Origin: Bacteroidales bacterium
GTDB taxonomy: Bacteria > Bacteroidota > Bacteroidia > Bacteroidales > UBA1715
Reading direction: 5' to 3'
Length of the DNA: 22,787 bases
Assembly (NCBI GenBank): GCA_017618935.1
Contig: JAFZTG010000030.1
Location: 1-22,787 of the forward strand
Position 1 is the first letter of the stretch; each line of letters begins with the position of its first letter. The notes beneath the pieces are model-generated. The model saw only the letters and a program-made list of their open reading frames with translations, was not told the origin of the DNA and did no database searches. The position numbers and the translations under genes are program-made. Positions 22,783-22,787 of the stretch are shown piece after piece.

Positions 22783-22787
22783 TTAAA

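Overview
The window looks like chromosomal DNA of an anaerobic Bacteroidota, most likely a Bacteroidales relative. The evidence is several start-proximal TAnnTTTG boxes (some with TTTG 19 bases upstream), Bacteroidota-type lipoproteins (SCKKE after the signal peptide), two proteins with type IX secretion (T9SS) sorting domains, the yceD-rpmF-plsX order, and anaerobe-associated genes (GH94 phosphorylase, NifU-like/GGGtGRT pair, LytTR two-component system). By eye the base composition is AT-rich. No tRNA, rRNA, CRISPR array or transposase gene was seen.

Layout. 1-1817 (-): most of a GH94 cellobiose/cellodextrin phosphorylase, cut by the window edge. 2047-3779 (+): a tight operon of a NifU-like scaffold protein and a GGGtGRT-family protein, closed by a clear terminator. 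3925-5703 (+): a 65-residue basic protein and a DUF2779 protein combining a Cas4-like PD-(D/E)XK/Fe-S module with a DEDD-exonuclease-like module. 5717-7971 (-): sufS translationally coupled to an S66 LD-carboxypeptidase lipoprotein. 8030-9157 (+): hemW, whose promoter interlocks with that of sufS. 9317-9452 (+): a 6S-like structured RNA with its own terminator. 9512-11772 (+): a lipoprotein of three 82-residue repeats, a KilA-N protein and a HigA-like antitoxin without a toxin. 11809-13498 (-): plsX, rpmF and yceD (a lipid/ribosome operon lacking the usual next gene fabH). 13616-15444 (-): LytTR response regulator and its sensor kinase. 15587-17293 (-): POT peptide transporter. 17354-18694 (-): purB. 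18756-21018: a tandem duplication of a 1.1-kb unit, each carrying palindromic REP-like elements, a T9SS-secreted protein gene and the 3' scrap of another gene. 21137-22782 (+): sufC and an unusually short sufD.

Links between genes. Iron-sulfur biology recurs: SufS supplies sulfur, SufC/SufD belong to the SUF scaffold complex, HemW and the DUF2779 protein are probable Fe-S proteins, and the NifU-like/GGGtGRT pair may be an uncharacterised scaffold or carrier system. The suf genes are split, and no sufB is in the window. The most unusual structures are the T9SS cassettes, whose flanks are almost identical while the gene centres differ strongly, and in-register 7-bp repeat arrays lying directly upstream of the probable -7 boxes of both purB and sufC, each in the orientation of its gene.
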